Source of the DNA: a virus
Reading direction: 5' to 3' (one strand)
Length of the DNA stretch: 25,011 bases
Virus record (IMG/VR): IMGVR_UViG_3300032093_000782
Coordinates: 1 to 25,011 of that record
Shown piece after piece: positions 1-6,103 of this stretch. Position 1 is the first letter of the stretch; each line of letters starts with the position of its first letter. A program made the translations under genes and the position numbers. The notes under the pieces were generated by a model. The model was not told the DNA's origin. It made no database searches and was given only the letters and a program-made list of their open reading frames with translations.

Positions 1-1
1 A

Positions 2-349
2 GAAGGACTCTTTGAACTTTCACGCCTTTGCGTACACCCTGAAACCCAACGAGCAGAATATAATATCACTTCTTGGTTTGTTTCAAGAGCGATTAGACAG
101 TTACGGAAGGATACTGAAGTTAAAGCAGTCATCTCTTACGCTGATAGTGATTTTCATTCTGGTACAATCTATCGCGCTTGTAACTTTAAGTATTGCGGAC
201 TCACAGACCCAAAGAAAGATTTCTACTATGCAGACGGAACTAAACACTCTAGAGGCAAAATTAAAGGTGCTGCAGGAGAATGGAAAGAACGCTCCCGCAA
301 ACACCGATATGTGATGATATTTGATAAGAATTTAGAGTTACTGTGGTGA
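2..349 (+). CDS. Mom-like DNA adenine-modification protein (GNAT-like fold), 5' end outside window
   Basis: Partial gene, open from the window edge, with 115 visible residues and stop TGA at 347-349. Residues 6-10 (LSRLC), 26-33 (FVSRAIRQ), 44-50 (ISYADSD) and 54-67 (GTIYRACNFKYCGL) match the pattern I know from the phage Mu Mom family: a hydrophobic strand, SYAD, then GTIYRA-N-Y-G. Mom proteins have an acetyltransferase-like fold and convert adenine in phage DNA to a methylcarbamoyl derivative that blocks host restriction. A charged tail (ERSRKHRYVMIFDKN) closes the protein, also typical of the family. The same DNA in another frame gives a 100-residue ORF from 12, but that reading has no family resemblance and would replace this one. 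The gene converges on gp53 and overlaps its 3' end by 12 bases. The family call is fairly firm; the activity on DNA is inferred. Confidence 0.72.
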   Translation, partial: EGLFELSRLCVHPETQRAEYNITSWFVSRAIRQLRKDTEVKAVISYADSDFHSGTIYRACNFKYCGLTDPKKDFYYADGTKHSRGKIKGAAGEWKERSRKHRYVMIFDKNLELLW

Positions 350-988
350 AGTGTTTCTAGTATTTTCAGTAGCAGCAAGTTGCTTATTGATATATTGAGA
401 AGACTTTTCATACTTCATAATTCTTCTCATATCACTAAGATAGAGTTGTAGGTAGTCTGGTTTTAATAGATAGACCTGTCTCTTTTGCTCATTTAGTCTT
501 ACTTCATACTCATAGTTAGTAACACCACCAACAGGATTTAAATTTGCTGTTGGTATATTTGGATTTGGAATTGAGAAATTTGAATCTACAACTTTACCTT
601 TAGGAAGAATAAGCCTTCCAGAAGAATCTTTCACTTCAGTTGTTTCATAGAATCTAATTGTATTCAGATTACTACCATACTTATTTTCTGCATACTTATA
701 AAGTTCGTAATCTGAAAGTGGCCACTGGTCTCTAACATTTACAATACCAGCGGTTAAAAGAACAACCCAATCATAAGATACGTCACCATAAAGTCTATTG
801 GCGACAGTTTCTGGTCTTTCTCCTTGTTGGATTTGGTATTTGTTGAATAGAGTAAAAACATTCTGTAAGTCATCACGAAGTTTGACTCTTCTAAAAAGAT
901 TCTTTACTCTTACATATTCGGTAGATGAAGTTCTATCTTTAAATGGGGACTGATAGAATAAGTCTGGTAGTTCTCTAAAGTAACTCAT
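338..988 (-). CDS. 53: Baseplate wedge subunit gp53
   Basis: 216-residue homologue of T4 gp53 (about 196 residues), the wedge protein that holds neighbouring baseplate wedges around the hub. Residues 44-90 carry the LysM-like core: YQIQQGERPETVANRLYGD followed by YDWVVLLTAGI and DQWPLS. This combination of a GERP-x-T-A-LYG turn and YDWV is diagnostic of gp53 in T4-like phages. An acidic, Tyr-rich segment follows (residues 93-115), and the C-terminal tail is Asn/Thr-rich and probably disordered. It is the last gene of the minus-strand run gp4 - unknown - gp48 - gp53 and starts one base after the gp48 stop codon, so it is probably co-transcribed and translationally coupled. Its last 12 bases overlap the convergent Mom-like gene. 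Confidence 0.93.
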   Translation of the reverse strand: MSYFRELPDLFYQSPFKDRTSSTEYVRVKNLFRRVKLRDDLQNVFTLFNKYQIQQGERPETVANRLYGDVSYDWVVLLTAGIVNVRDQWPLSDYELYKYAENKYGSNLNTIRFYETTEVKDSSGRLILPKGKVVDSNFSIPNPNIPTANLNPVGGVTNYEYEVRLNEQKRQVYLLKPDYLQLYLSDMRRIMKYEKSSQYINKQLAATENTRNTSPQ

Positions 989-989
989 T

Positions 990-2066
990 TTAGTAACCTA
1001 CAGCATGACCTTGGTTCACTGGATCTTCACCTGGAGCATATGGACCACTATATTGCTCCTCGTTATAATCTTCAAAGTATATTGGATTAAGTTCTTTAAA
1101 TGATAAAGACATTGTTATATGAGTTGGTGTTCCATCCCAGAAGGTTGAATAAGTTCCAGAACCTGTGTAGTTCACTTGTAGATCTACCAGAGCCATTGGT
1201 TTAAACTTATTCAATATTGGGTGGTTTTTACCACCTTTCATATAAGTCAGTTGGAAAAGATCTGGAGCGGAAATGAAGACACCTTGAATCTTAGAGTTTC
1301 CACTTGCGTTTTTCTTAGCACTCATTCTTGCTTTCAGGGTACGAATAATAAGAATGACTTGTTCCGCTTCTTTCTTATTTCTTGGAAAGAATTCAAAGCT
1401 AAACTGGAAATTTCTAAGACCAACACCATCAAATAATAGTTCCAGGTTTGGATTAAATACTTGACCAGTTGCTCTTGAAATTAATTCATTAGCACTTACG
1501 TTACCACCTAAGACACCAATTGCGGTAGAGGAAACAACATTCTGTATGGCTTTCAATGCTTGTGAATCAGCTCCAATTCCACTTACTCCATCCGTCAACG
1601 CCTTTAGGGCAGCATTTAATGCTGCTGTTGGATTATCTTGAAATTGATTACCAAAACCAATACCAAAGGCTTCTGCTGGATTTAATTTTCCCTCTCCCCA
1701 ACTAATTTGTGTGGTATCACCTATTTGTTCTGGTATTGGTAGATAAATTGTATGAAGTATTCCTTTCGTTCTTTTAGTTTCTTCTACTTTTGAAGATATC
1801 GTAGGTAATTGAAAGTTTGCCTTCTCTTTTATTTTTACAGTTGGATTTTCTACATTCTGATCTGTTGGAACATCAAAAAGAGAATCTAAGTTAATTGCTG
1901 GAGACTCATATTTGATTATCTCAATTCTCAAATAATCAGAGTCGTTATCGATTCTAGCATATGGATACCTTAAAACCTTGTCCTTTTGAGCAGTTGCTTT
2001 CTCTCCAGGTTTAGGTGAATTTGGTTGATTTCCTTGATATGGAATTACATCTAAGGGTATCGCCAT
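990..2066 (-). CDS. 48: Baseplate tail-tube cap protein gp48
   Basis: 358 residues against 364 for T4 gp48, which caps the hub and starts tail-tube assembly together with gp54. The best evidence is the central block at about residues 205-250: FNPNLELLFDGVGLRNFQFS, then a run with FFPRNKKEAEQV and IIRTLKARMS. This is the tube-fold core shared by gp48-type proteins of marine T4-like phages. The C-terminal part has strands around FMPLALVDLQVNYTG-like sequence, then THITMSLSFKELNPI, the usual end of this family. Residues 125-200 are Ala/Gly-rich. The start codon at 2066 gives MAIPLDVIPYQG, a typical N terminus. No good Shine-Dalgarno sequence is visible. A CTAAATA on the minus strand (2087 to 2081) lies only 15 bases upstream, too close to be a convincing promoter. 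Confidence 0.9.
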   Translation of the reverse strand: MAIPLDVIPYQGNQPNSPKPGEKATAQKDKVLRYPYARIDNDSDYLRIEIIKYESPAINLDSLFDVPTDQNVENPTVKIKEKANFQLPTISSKVEETKRTKGILHTIYLPIPEQIGDTTQISWGEGKLNPAEAFGIGFGNQFQDNPTAALNAALKALTDGVSGIGADSQALKAIQNVVSSTAIGVLGGNVSANELISRATGQVFNPNLELLFDGVGLRNFQFSFEFFPRNKKEAEQVILIIRTLKARMSAKKNASGNSKIQGVFISAPDLFQLTYMKGGKNHPILNKFKPMALVDLQVNYTGSGTYSTFWDGTPTHITMSLSFKELNPIYFEDYNEEQYSGPYAPGEDPVNQGHAVGY

Positions 2067-2075
2067 TTATGTTTT

Positions 2076-2483
2076 TTAAGTATTTAGTCGAAAATTAGCA
2101 AAAGGTATCATCTGCAAATCTTTCACTTCCGATGGATAGACTTCATACAACCCACCAGCAACTTCATTCCAAGTATATTGTCTGGTCTCACCCCAATGGA
2201 AGTTCAGACCACGAAAACCCCACTGGAATACATCAGTAACAGCAACAAAAGGGTTTTGATCATAGTTCAGTGATGCTGTCTTGGCGCTGTAAACAAAGAT
2301 ATAAATCTTACCTGCTTCAGGTATCTTAGGTCCTTCATTTAGAACTGCTAAGAGTTCTACCATAATATCATCAGGGTCTTTGATACCAATAATACTATCA
2401 CTTATCCCACGGACTCGGTTTACATTTGTATCCGTATCTGTGGGTCTTTTTGTTGTTTGTTGCTTGACTGTCTTTCTAGGCAT
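2076..2483 (-). CDS. Conserved hypothetical protein of T4-like phages, between gp4 and gp48
   Basis: 135 residues of unknown function. The first 25 residues are Lys/Thr/Asp-rich and look disordered. From residue 28 onward there is a compact predicted alpha/beta region with short strands (KIYIFVYSAKT, NPFVAVTDVFQWG) and an aromatic-rich block (FRGLNFHWGETRQYTWNE). The protein ends MIPFANFRLNT. I remember similar short proteins in this position in marine T4-like phages but cannot assign a role. Its position between the head-completion nuclease gp4 and the tube cap gp48 suggests a virion or assembly function. Its start overlaps the stop of gp4 by one base (TAATG), so translation is probably coupled. 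It is unlikely to be an enzyme: no catalytic motif is visible. Confidence 0.8.
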   Translation of the reverse strand: MPRKTVKQQTTKRPTDTDTNVNRVRGISDSIIGIKDPDDIMVELLAVLNEGPKIPEAGKIYIFVYSAKTASLNYDQNPFVAVTDVFQWGFRGLNFHWGETRQYTWNEVAGGLYEVYPSEVKDLQMIPFANFRLNT

Positions 2484-2920
2484 TACTTGATACCTAATTC
2501 TTTCTCAGTAAAGACTCTGAACTCATAACCCCTATCAAGACACCATTCTTTTGCTGCTTCCCACTTTGCCTGGTTTTTAGCATACTCGTATGCCTCACGC
2601 AAGTAACCTTGAGTTTGTCTCTTTGGTTTTGGTGGAGGTGCAGTTTGACGTAGAGGTTTAATCTCAATAATATACTTTTTAATGTTTCCAGTTGATTCTT
2701 TTACTTTAATGTAAAAGTCTGGAAAATATCTATGTGGTTTATTGTCTACTGGAGACTTATACCACACATACATTTCTTCACTACCCCATTCTAATATATT
2801 TGGGTTATTATCACAGTAACGACAAAACTTTCTTTCCCATAATGATCTATAGATTATATTTGATGGGTCACCTTTGTATTTTTTTGGGTTAGAAGGTTGA
2901 TACTTTCCCTTATATGCCAT
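2483..2920 (-). CDS. 4: Head completion protein and DNA-end nuclease gp4
   Basis: 145 residues, close to T4 gp4 (about 150). The protein prepares the packaged DNA end so that the tail can join the head. It shows a PD-(D/E)xK nuclease core of the TnsA/Vsr-like type: YRSLWERKFCRYCD at residues 24-37 (Glu29 likely catalytic), PDFYI at 67-71 (Asp68) and IEIKP at 85-89 (Glu86, Lys88). RSLWE followed by a CDxNP turn and EWGSEE is the gp4 signature in T4-like phages. The C-terminal half is Lys/Arg-rich (residues 91-125), fitting DNA contact. It is the first gene of the minus-strand run and starts 34 bases downstream of a CTAAATA element on the minus strand. No clear ribosome binding site is visible upstream of the ATG. 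Confidence 0.92.
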   Translation of the reverse strand: MAYKGKYQPSNPKKYKGDPSNIIYRSLWERKFCRYCDNNPNILEWGSEEMYVWYKSPVDNKPHRYFPDFYIKVKESTGNIKKYIIEIKPLRQTAPPPKPKRQTQGYLREAYEYAKNQAKWEAAKEWCLDRGYEFRVFTEKELGIK

Positions 2921-2927
2921 CTAAATA
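2921..2927 (+). promoter_or_regulatory. Putative late promoter (CTAAATA) for the plus-strand hub and tail run
   Basis: CTAAATA resembles the T4 late promoter core TATAAATA and the variants used by marine T4-like phages. It lies 34 bases upstream of the GTG start at 2962, directly next to the gp4 start codon of the opposite strand. Transcription from here would read the gp54-like gene and those after it. Motif match only. Confidence 0.5.
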
Positions 2928-2953
2928 ACTAATAATGTAAGACTCGTATAAGG

Positions 2954-2960
2954 TATTTAG
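2954..2960 (-). promoter_or_regulatory. Putative late promoter (CTAAATA, minus strand) for gp4-gp48-gp53
   Basis: The plus strand reads TATTTAG, so the minus strand has CTAAATA, about 34 bases upstream of the gp4 ATG at 2920. Together with the CTAAATA at 2921-2927 it forms a back-to-back pair in a 40-base region. Each promoter lies right at the start codon of the gene transcribed from the other one. Confidence 0.5.
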
Positions 2961-2961
2961 A

Positions 2962-3762
2962 GTGGCAGCACCTAGACCAAGAAGGATATCGGATTTTAAA
3001 CCAGCACTAACAAATCTAGCGCAAACTTCACATTATCAGGTTGTTTTTGGTGGTCTACCATTACCTTTAAGACAACATTTGAATGTCCGTGGAGTTGGTT
3101 ATAGGTTTATTACTGAGACATCAGGACTTCTGTGCTATTCTGCTTCGTTACCTGGAAGTGCTCTTGCTACTGCGAATATTAAGGGAAACTTTATGGGAGT
3201 CGTTGAAAATATGGCTCACACAAGATTGTTTACTGAGATAGGTCTTGAGTTTTATGTTGATAATGAGTATAAAACTCTGAAGTTCTTAGAACATTGGATG
3301 GACTTCATTTCTAATGGATCCGCACATAGAAAAGCATCTGATGATTATTATTTTAGGATGGAATATCCAGAAGATTATAAATCAAACCAAACAAAAATTA
3401 TTAAGTTTGATAGAGATTATAAAGAAGATATAGAATATACTTTCTGGGGTCTTTTTCCAAGAGATCTTTCATCAACAGTAGTGAAATATGATGCATCGGA
3501 GATATTAAAAGCATCAGTACGCTTTAGTTACGACAGATATATTTGTGGTAGAAGTGATAGTTACTCTATTCACAGAGGAACTGATGATAATAAGAAAAAT
3601 GATAATTCAAATCAATCAACTGGTAATGAAGGACAGAGATATGTTCCAGTTTCTGCTGGTGCTGCTCAGGCTGGTGGAGTTAGATTTATTCCTGAAGGTA
3701 TGACTTATGCTGAAGCACTTAACAAGGGACAAGTCTACAATAGCCCCTATGGACCTAGATAA
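2962..3762 (+). CDS. Tail-tube-fold baseplate protein, probably gp54-like tube initiator
   Basis: 266 residues, read from a GTG start; AAGG at 2950-2953 lies 8 bases upstream and supports it. Residues 20-195 follow the T4 tube-protein pattern shared by gp19, gp48 and gp54: HYQVVFGG, then SGLLCYSASLPGS (55-67), a strand with MAHTRLFTEIGLEFYVD, an FLEHWMDFI helix, IIKFDRDY, WGLFPRDLSS and a final SVRFSYDRYI strand. The N-terminal PRPRRISDFKP is a common start in marine T4-like phages. The C-terminal 65 residues are Asn/Gly-rich and probably flexible. In T4, gene 54 follows gene 48. Here the gene is divergent from gp48 but in the same neighbourhood, so a gp54 role in starting tube polymerisation is the best guess. 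A gp19-like tube protein is the alternative; gp19 normally lies elsewhere, next to the sheath gene. Confidence 0.62.
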   Translation: MAAPRPRRISDFKPALTNLAQTSHYQVVFGGLPLPLRQHLNVRGVGYRFITETSGLLCYSASLPGSALATANIKGNFMGVVENMAHTRLFTEIGLEFYVDNEYKTLKFLEHWMDFISNGSAHRKASDDYYFRMEYPEDYKSNQTKIIKFDRDYKEDIEYTFWGLFPRDLSSTVVKYDASEILKASVRFSYDRYICGRSDSYSIHRGTDDNKKNDNSNQSTGNEGQRYVPVSAGAAQAGGVRFIPEGMTYAEALNKGQVYNSPYGPR

Positions 3763-3765
3763 ATA
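3758..3765 (+). promoter_or_regulatory. Putative late promoter GATAAATA upstream of gene 26
   Basis: GATAAATA is one base from the T4 late consensus TATAAATA and lies 26 bases upstream of the gp26 ATG at 3792. The TAA stop codon of the preceding gene (3760-3762) is inside the motif. Confidence 0.6.
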
Positions 3766-3791
3766 TTTTTAACTGAACTTTTTGGGTTGTT

Positions 3792-4508
3792 ATGCCTTTA
3801 CCAAAAATATCTACACCAACCTATGAGTTGGAACTTCCTTCTAATGGAAAGAAAATTAGATATCGCCCTTTTCTTGTAAGAGAAGAAAAGATTCTTATCA
3901 TCGCAATGGAAAGCGAAGATGATAAGCAAATCACAAATGCTGTTAAGGAAGTTATTTCTAACTGTATCCTAAGCAGAGGAATTAAAATCGAACAACTGTC
4001 TACATTTGATATTGAATATATCTTTTTGAACATCAGAGGTAAATCTGTTGGCGAAGAAGTGGAAGTTATTGTAACATGTCCAGATGATGGAACTACCCAA
4101 GTTCCCGTAACAATCAACTTAGATGATATCAAAGTTGAGACTGGAAAGAACCATAATAGAGATATCAAACTTGATAATGATCTTATTCTGAGGATGAAGT
4201 ATCCATCTATGGAAGAATTTGTGAAAAATAATTTCAGCACCGAAGAGCTAAACTTAGATAATACTTTTGATCTAATCTCTTCCTGCATTGAGCAAGTCTA
4301 TTCTGAGGAAGAGTCTTGGTCAGCATCGGACTGTTCTAAGAAAGAACTTAGAGAATTTCTTGAGCAGTTGAGTTCAAAACAATTCAAAGAGATTGAAACA
4401 TTCTTTGAGACAATGCCAAAATTGTCTCATACTGTTACGGTGATGAATCCAAATACAAAGGTTGAAAATGAAATTGTTCTGGAGGGATTAAATGCTTTTT
4501 TCGGGTAA
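3792..4508 (+). CDS. 26: Baseplate hub assembly protein gp26 (T4 base-plate protein family), likely 0-frame product of a frameshift pair
   Basis: 238 residues; T4 gp26 has about 208. The N terminus TPTYELELPSNGKKIRYRPF followed by LVREEKILIIAMESED is the hallmark of the family of T4 base-plate proteins annotated as gp26 in marine phages. A four-cysteine-poor beta segment (VEVIVTCPDDG, residues about 92-102), a strand-rich middle and an acidic helical C-terminal half (CSKKELREFLEQLSSKQFKE) follow. The 0-frame reading ends LEGLNAFFG. In T4 the protein helps build the baseplate hub and is not a major part of the finished virion. At its 3' end a slippery T TTT TTC, an upstream GGAGGG and a downstream hairpin could shift a fraction of ribosomes by -1 into the next ORF, giving a 300-residue fusion. 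Family assignment is strong; the chaperone-like role and frameshift are inferred. Confidence 0.85.
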   Translation: MPLPKISTPTYELELPSNGKKIRYRPFLVREEKILIIAMESEDDKQITNAVKEVISNCILSRGIKIEQLSTFDIEYIFLNIRGKSVGEEVEVIVTCPDDGTTQVPVTINLDDIKVETGKNHNRDIKLDNDLILRMKYPSMEEFVKNNFSTEELNLDNTFDLISSCIEQVYSEEESWSASDCSKKELREFLEQLSSKQFKEIETFFETMPKLSHTVTVMNPNTKVENEIVLEGLNAFFG

Positions 4509-4538
4509 GTATGGCTCATGAAGATCTTGAGTCATACT
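4481..4538 (+). promoter_or_regulatory. Putative -1 programmed ribosomal frameshift signal joining gp26 to the downstream ORF
   Basis: Four parts are visible in order. GGAGGG at 4481-4486 is a strong internal Shine-Dalgarno-like sequence. After 9 bases comes T TTT TTC at 4496-4502, in the correct phase for a -1 slip (gp26 codons gct ttt ttc ggg taa). After a 5-base spacer comes a hairpin with an 11-bp stem (4508-4518 with 4528-4538, one G-U pair) and a 9-base loop. After a -1 slip, the reading CGG GTA AGT enters the ATG frame of the 4511 ORF, adding RVS plus 60 residues. The layout matches E. coli dnaX. The hairpin also hides the ATG at 4511, which argues against simple reinitiation there. 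Confidence 0.68.
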
Positions 4539-4693
4539 ACAAGATAAATTTTGCCTTGATGCAGCATCATAAATACTCATTGACTGAACTAGAGAATATG
4601 ATACCTTGGGAAAGAGAAGTTTATCTCACTTTCCTAAAACAATATATTGAGGAAGAAAATTTAAAACAACAGCAATCTGAACTAAATGGCTGA
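4511..4693 (+). CDS. Small ORF, probable frameshift extension of gp26 (tail assembly chaperone-like T domain)
   Basis: 60 residues if translated alone from the ATG two bases after the gp26 stop; 63 residues (with RVS in front) if reached by a -1 frameshift. The sequence is helical and charged: DLESYYKINFALMQHHKYSL, then MIPWEREVYLTFLKQYIEEE, and a Gln-rich end. The WEREVY motif in a small protein directly before tape-measure genes recalls the T part of G/GT tail assembly chaperones, which recruit tail-tube subunits to the tape measure. That comparison is an inference from length, position and general motif, not an alignment. No convincing ribosome binding site precedes the ATG, and the ATG lies in a predicted stem. 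It overlaps the start of the next gene by 8 bases. Confidence 0.7.
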   Translation: MAHEDLESYYKINFALMQHHKYSLTELENMIPWEREVYLTFLKQYIEEENLKQQQSELNG

Positions 4694-6098
4694 GTTTTCA
4701 TCGCCAATCACAACTGGTTTAAGAGTAAGAAGAACTAGAGTATCCTCTTTTTCGTTTCTGAATCGTCCCCAAGACCAACAGCCAAGGGAAGATTATGGAA
4801 CTACGCTTGCGCTGCAGCAGAATAGACTTGCTTTTGATAATATTAATTCTTCCCTTATAAATCTTAGTAATCAAGTTAGTGCTCTAAGTGCTTCTCTGAA
4901 TGGTATTGCTGAAAGAGTAAGAGAAGATTCTGCATTAGATCAGGCAAGAGAATCTCAGAAGATAAGACAGGAAGAAATCTTAGCAGAGCAGAAAATCAGA
5001 GAAGGTAAAGAAAGCGTCGTTGAACGCAAAATGCAGTCTGCTCTTTTGACTCCGATTAAAAAAGTTGGCGATAAAGCAAGATTTACTCTAGGTAGATTAT
5101 CAAGCTTCTTTATGATTCTCCTAGGTGGTTTCCTAGGAAATATGGCGCTATCAACTATTAGTGCCTTGATATCTGGTGATAAAGAAAGACTAGAAGAACT
5201 TAAGCAAAAGTTCTTGAAGAATATTGGTGTTGTAACTGGTATTTTCTTATTGTTTAGTGGTGGATTTAGAACTATACTTGGTTATCTTACCAGACTTACT
5301 TCTAAGTTGGGTAGTTCTATTTTTAGAAACTTATTAATTAGACCTGTTGCTGCACTACTCAATTTAGTTAAAACTGCTGCTGCAGGTATAGCGGCAGGAA
5401 TAGGTTTAAAACCAAAAACAAAACCAACTCCAACAAAACCAAAACCATCAGCACCACCAGCAAAAACTTCACCTGGAGGTAAAGCAGGATCTAGTGGAGC
5501 TCCACCTGCTTCATCTGGTTCTAAAGGAAGTCCTTTTGGTTCATCAGTACTTAAAGGTGGTTTATTCGCTGCAGGTGCGTCTGCAATATACGATACGCTT
5601 TTTGGATCATCTGTTGGTGAAATGATCGCTGGTTCTGGTACAGGTTTTGCTGCTGGCGGTGCTCTATCAGCATTAAACTATGTTCTAGGTCCAAAATTCA
5701 CAATACCGTTAACAATAGCTGGAACATTTGCTATTCCAGCATTGATTGGTCTTGGTAAGGAATTTTATAAGGGAAGCGATATTGGTAAAGATAATCCATT
5801 CTTGAATACAGAGATTAATTTACTAGATGCGTTTACTGGACAAGGACCATTATTTAAAACACCATCTCCAGAAATAAATGCACCACCAAAAAAATCTAAT
5901 GATAATCTCCAGTCATTAAAAAGTTCAGACTCTGGAGGTAATGTAACAGTAATTAATAATGAATCTACTGCTAGTGCAAGAAATGTACCAACACAAGATC
6001 TAGGTTCTGCTAACTATCTGCCTAGCATTGCTACTTCAGATCCAGATAATTTTCACAAGTATACTTCGTATCGTTACTTTAATACTGGATGGGCATAA
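4686..6098 (+). CDS. Tape-measure-like virion structural protein with hydrophobic segments
   Basis: 470 residues, not assignable to T4 gp29 by motif alone, but with tape-measure character. Residues 42-115 form a likely coiled coil (ALQQNRLAFDNINSSLINL, then ARESQKIRQEEILAEQKI). Hydrophobic segments lie at about 136-163 (LGRLSSFFMILLGGFLGNM), 178-205, 216-240 and 335-357. Residues 241-285 are a Pro/Lys/Ser/Gly-rich linker (KPKTKPTPTKPKPSAPP). The C terminus is Asn/Ser-rich and ends YFNTGWA. The protein lies after gp26 and the small ORF and before gp27/gp5, where other myophages keep the tape measure. It shares an LGR-L-F-LLGG-N motif with the next protein (about 96-120 there), suggesting that the two are related. 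Likely role: internal tail/hub component, perhaps a ruler that enters the host envelope. A holin is unlikely given its length and context. Confidence 0.65.
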   Translation: MAEFSSPITTGLRVRRTRVSSFSFLNRPQDQQPREDYGTTLALQQNRLAFDNINSSLINLSNQVSALSASLNGIAERVREDSALDQARESQKIRQEEILAEQKIREGKESVVERKMQSALLTPIKKVGDKARFTLGRLSSFFMILLGGFLGNMALSTISALISGDKERLEELKQKFLKNIGVVTGIFLLFSGGFRTILGYLTRLTSKLGSSIFRNLLIRPVAALLNLVKTAAAGIAAGIGLKPKTKPTPTKPKPSAPPAKTSPGGKAGSSGAPPASSGSKGSPFGSSVLKGGLFAAGASAIYDTLFGSSVGEMIAGSGTGFAAGGALSALNYVLGPKFTIPLTIAGTFAIPALIGLGKEFYKGSDIGKDNPFLNTEINLLDAFTGQGPLFKTPSPEINAPPKKSNDNLQSLKSSDSGGNVTVINNESTASARNVPTQDLGSANYLPSIATSDPDNFHKYTSYRYFNTGWA

Positions 6099-6103
6099 GT
6101 TAA

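Noticed and set aside
12-314. 100-residue plus-strand ORF with a hydrophobic segment, possible small membrane protein
   Set aside because: Overlaps in another frame the Mom-like reading (2-349), which has clear family motifs and stays open to the window edge.
2081-2087. CTAAATA on the minus strand before gp48
   Set aside because: Only 15 bases from the start codon, leaving almost no leader; probably chance.
4568-4575. CATAAATA inside the small ORF as a promoter for the tape-measure-like gene
   Set aside because: Intragenic, about 110 bases from the next start; the motif occurs by chance in such AT-rich DNA. Similar sites at 10867-10874 and 15245-15252 set aside for the same reason.
4686-6098. 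Holin or membrane transporter because of hydrophobic segments
   Set aside because: Length, coiled coil, Pro-rich linker and position within the tail hub genes fit a tape-measure-like virion protein better.
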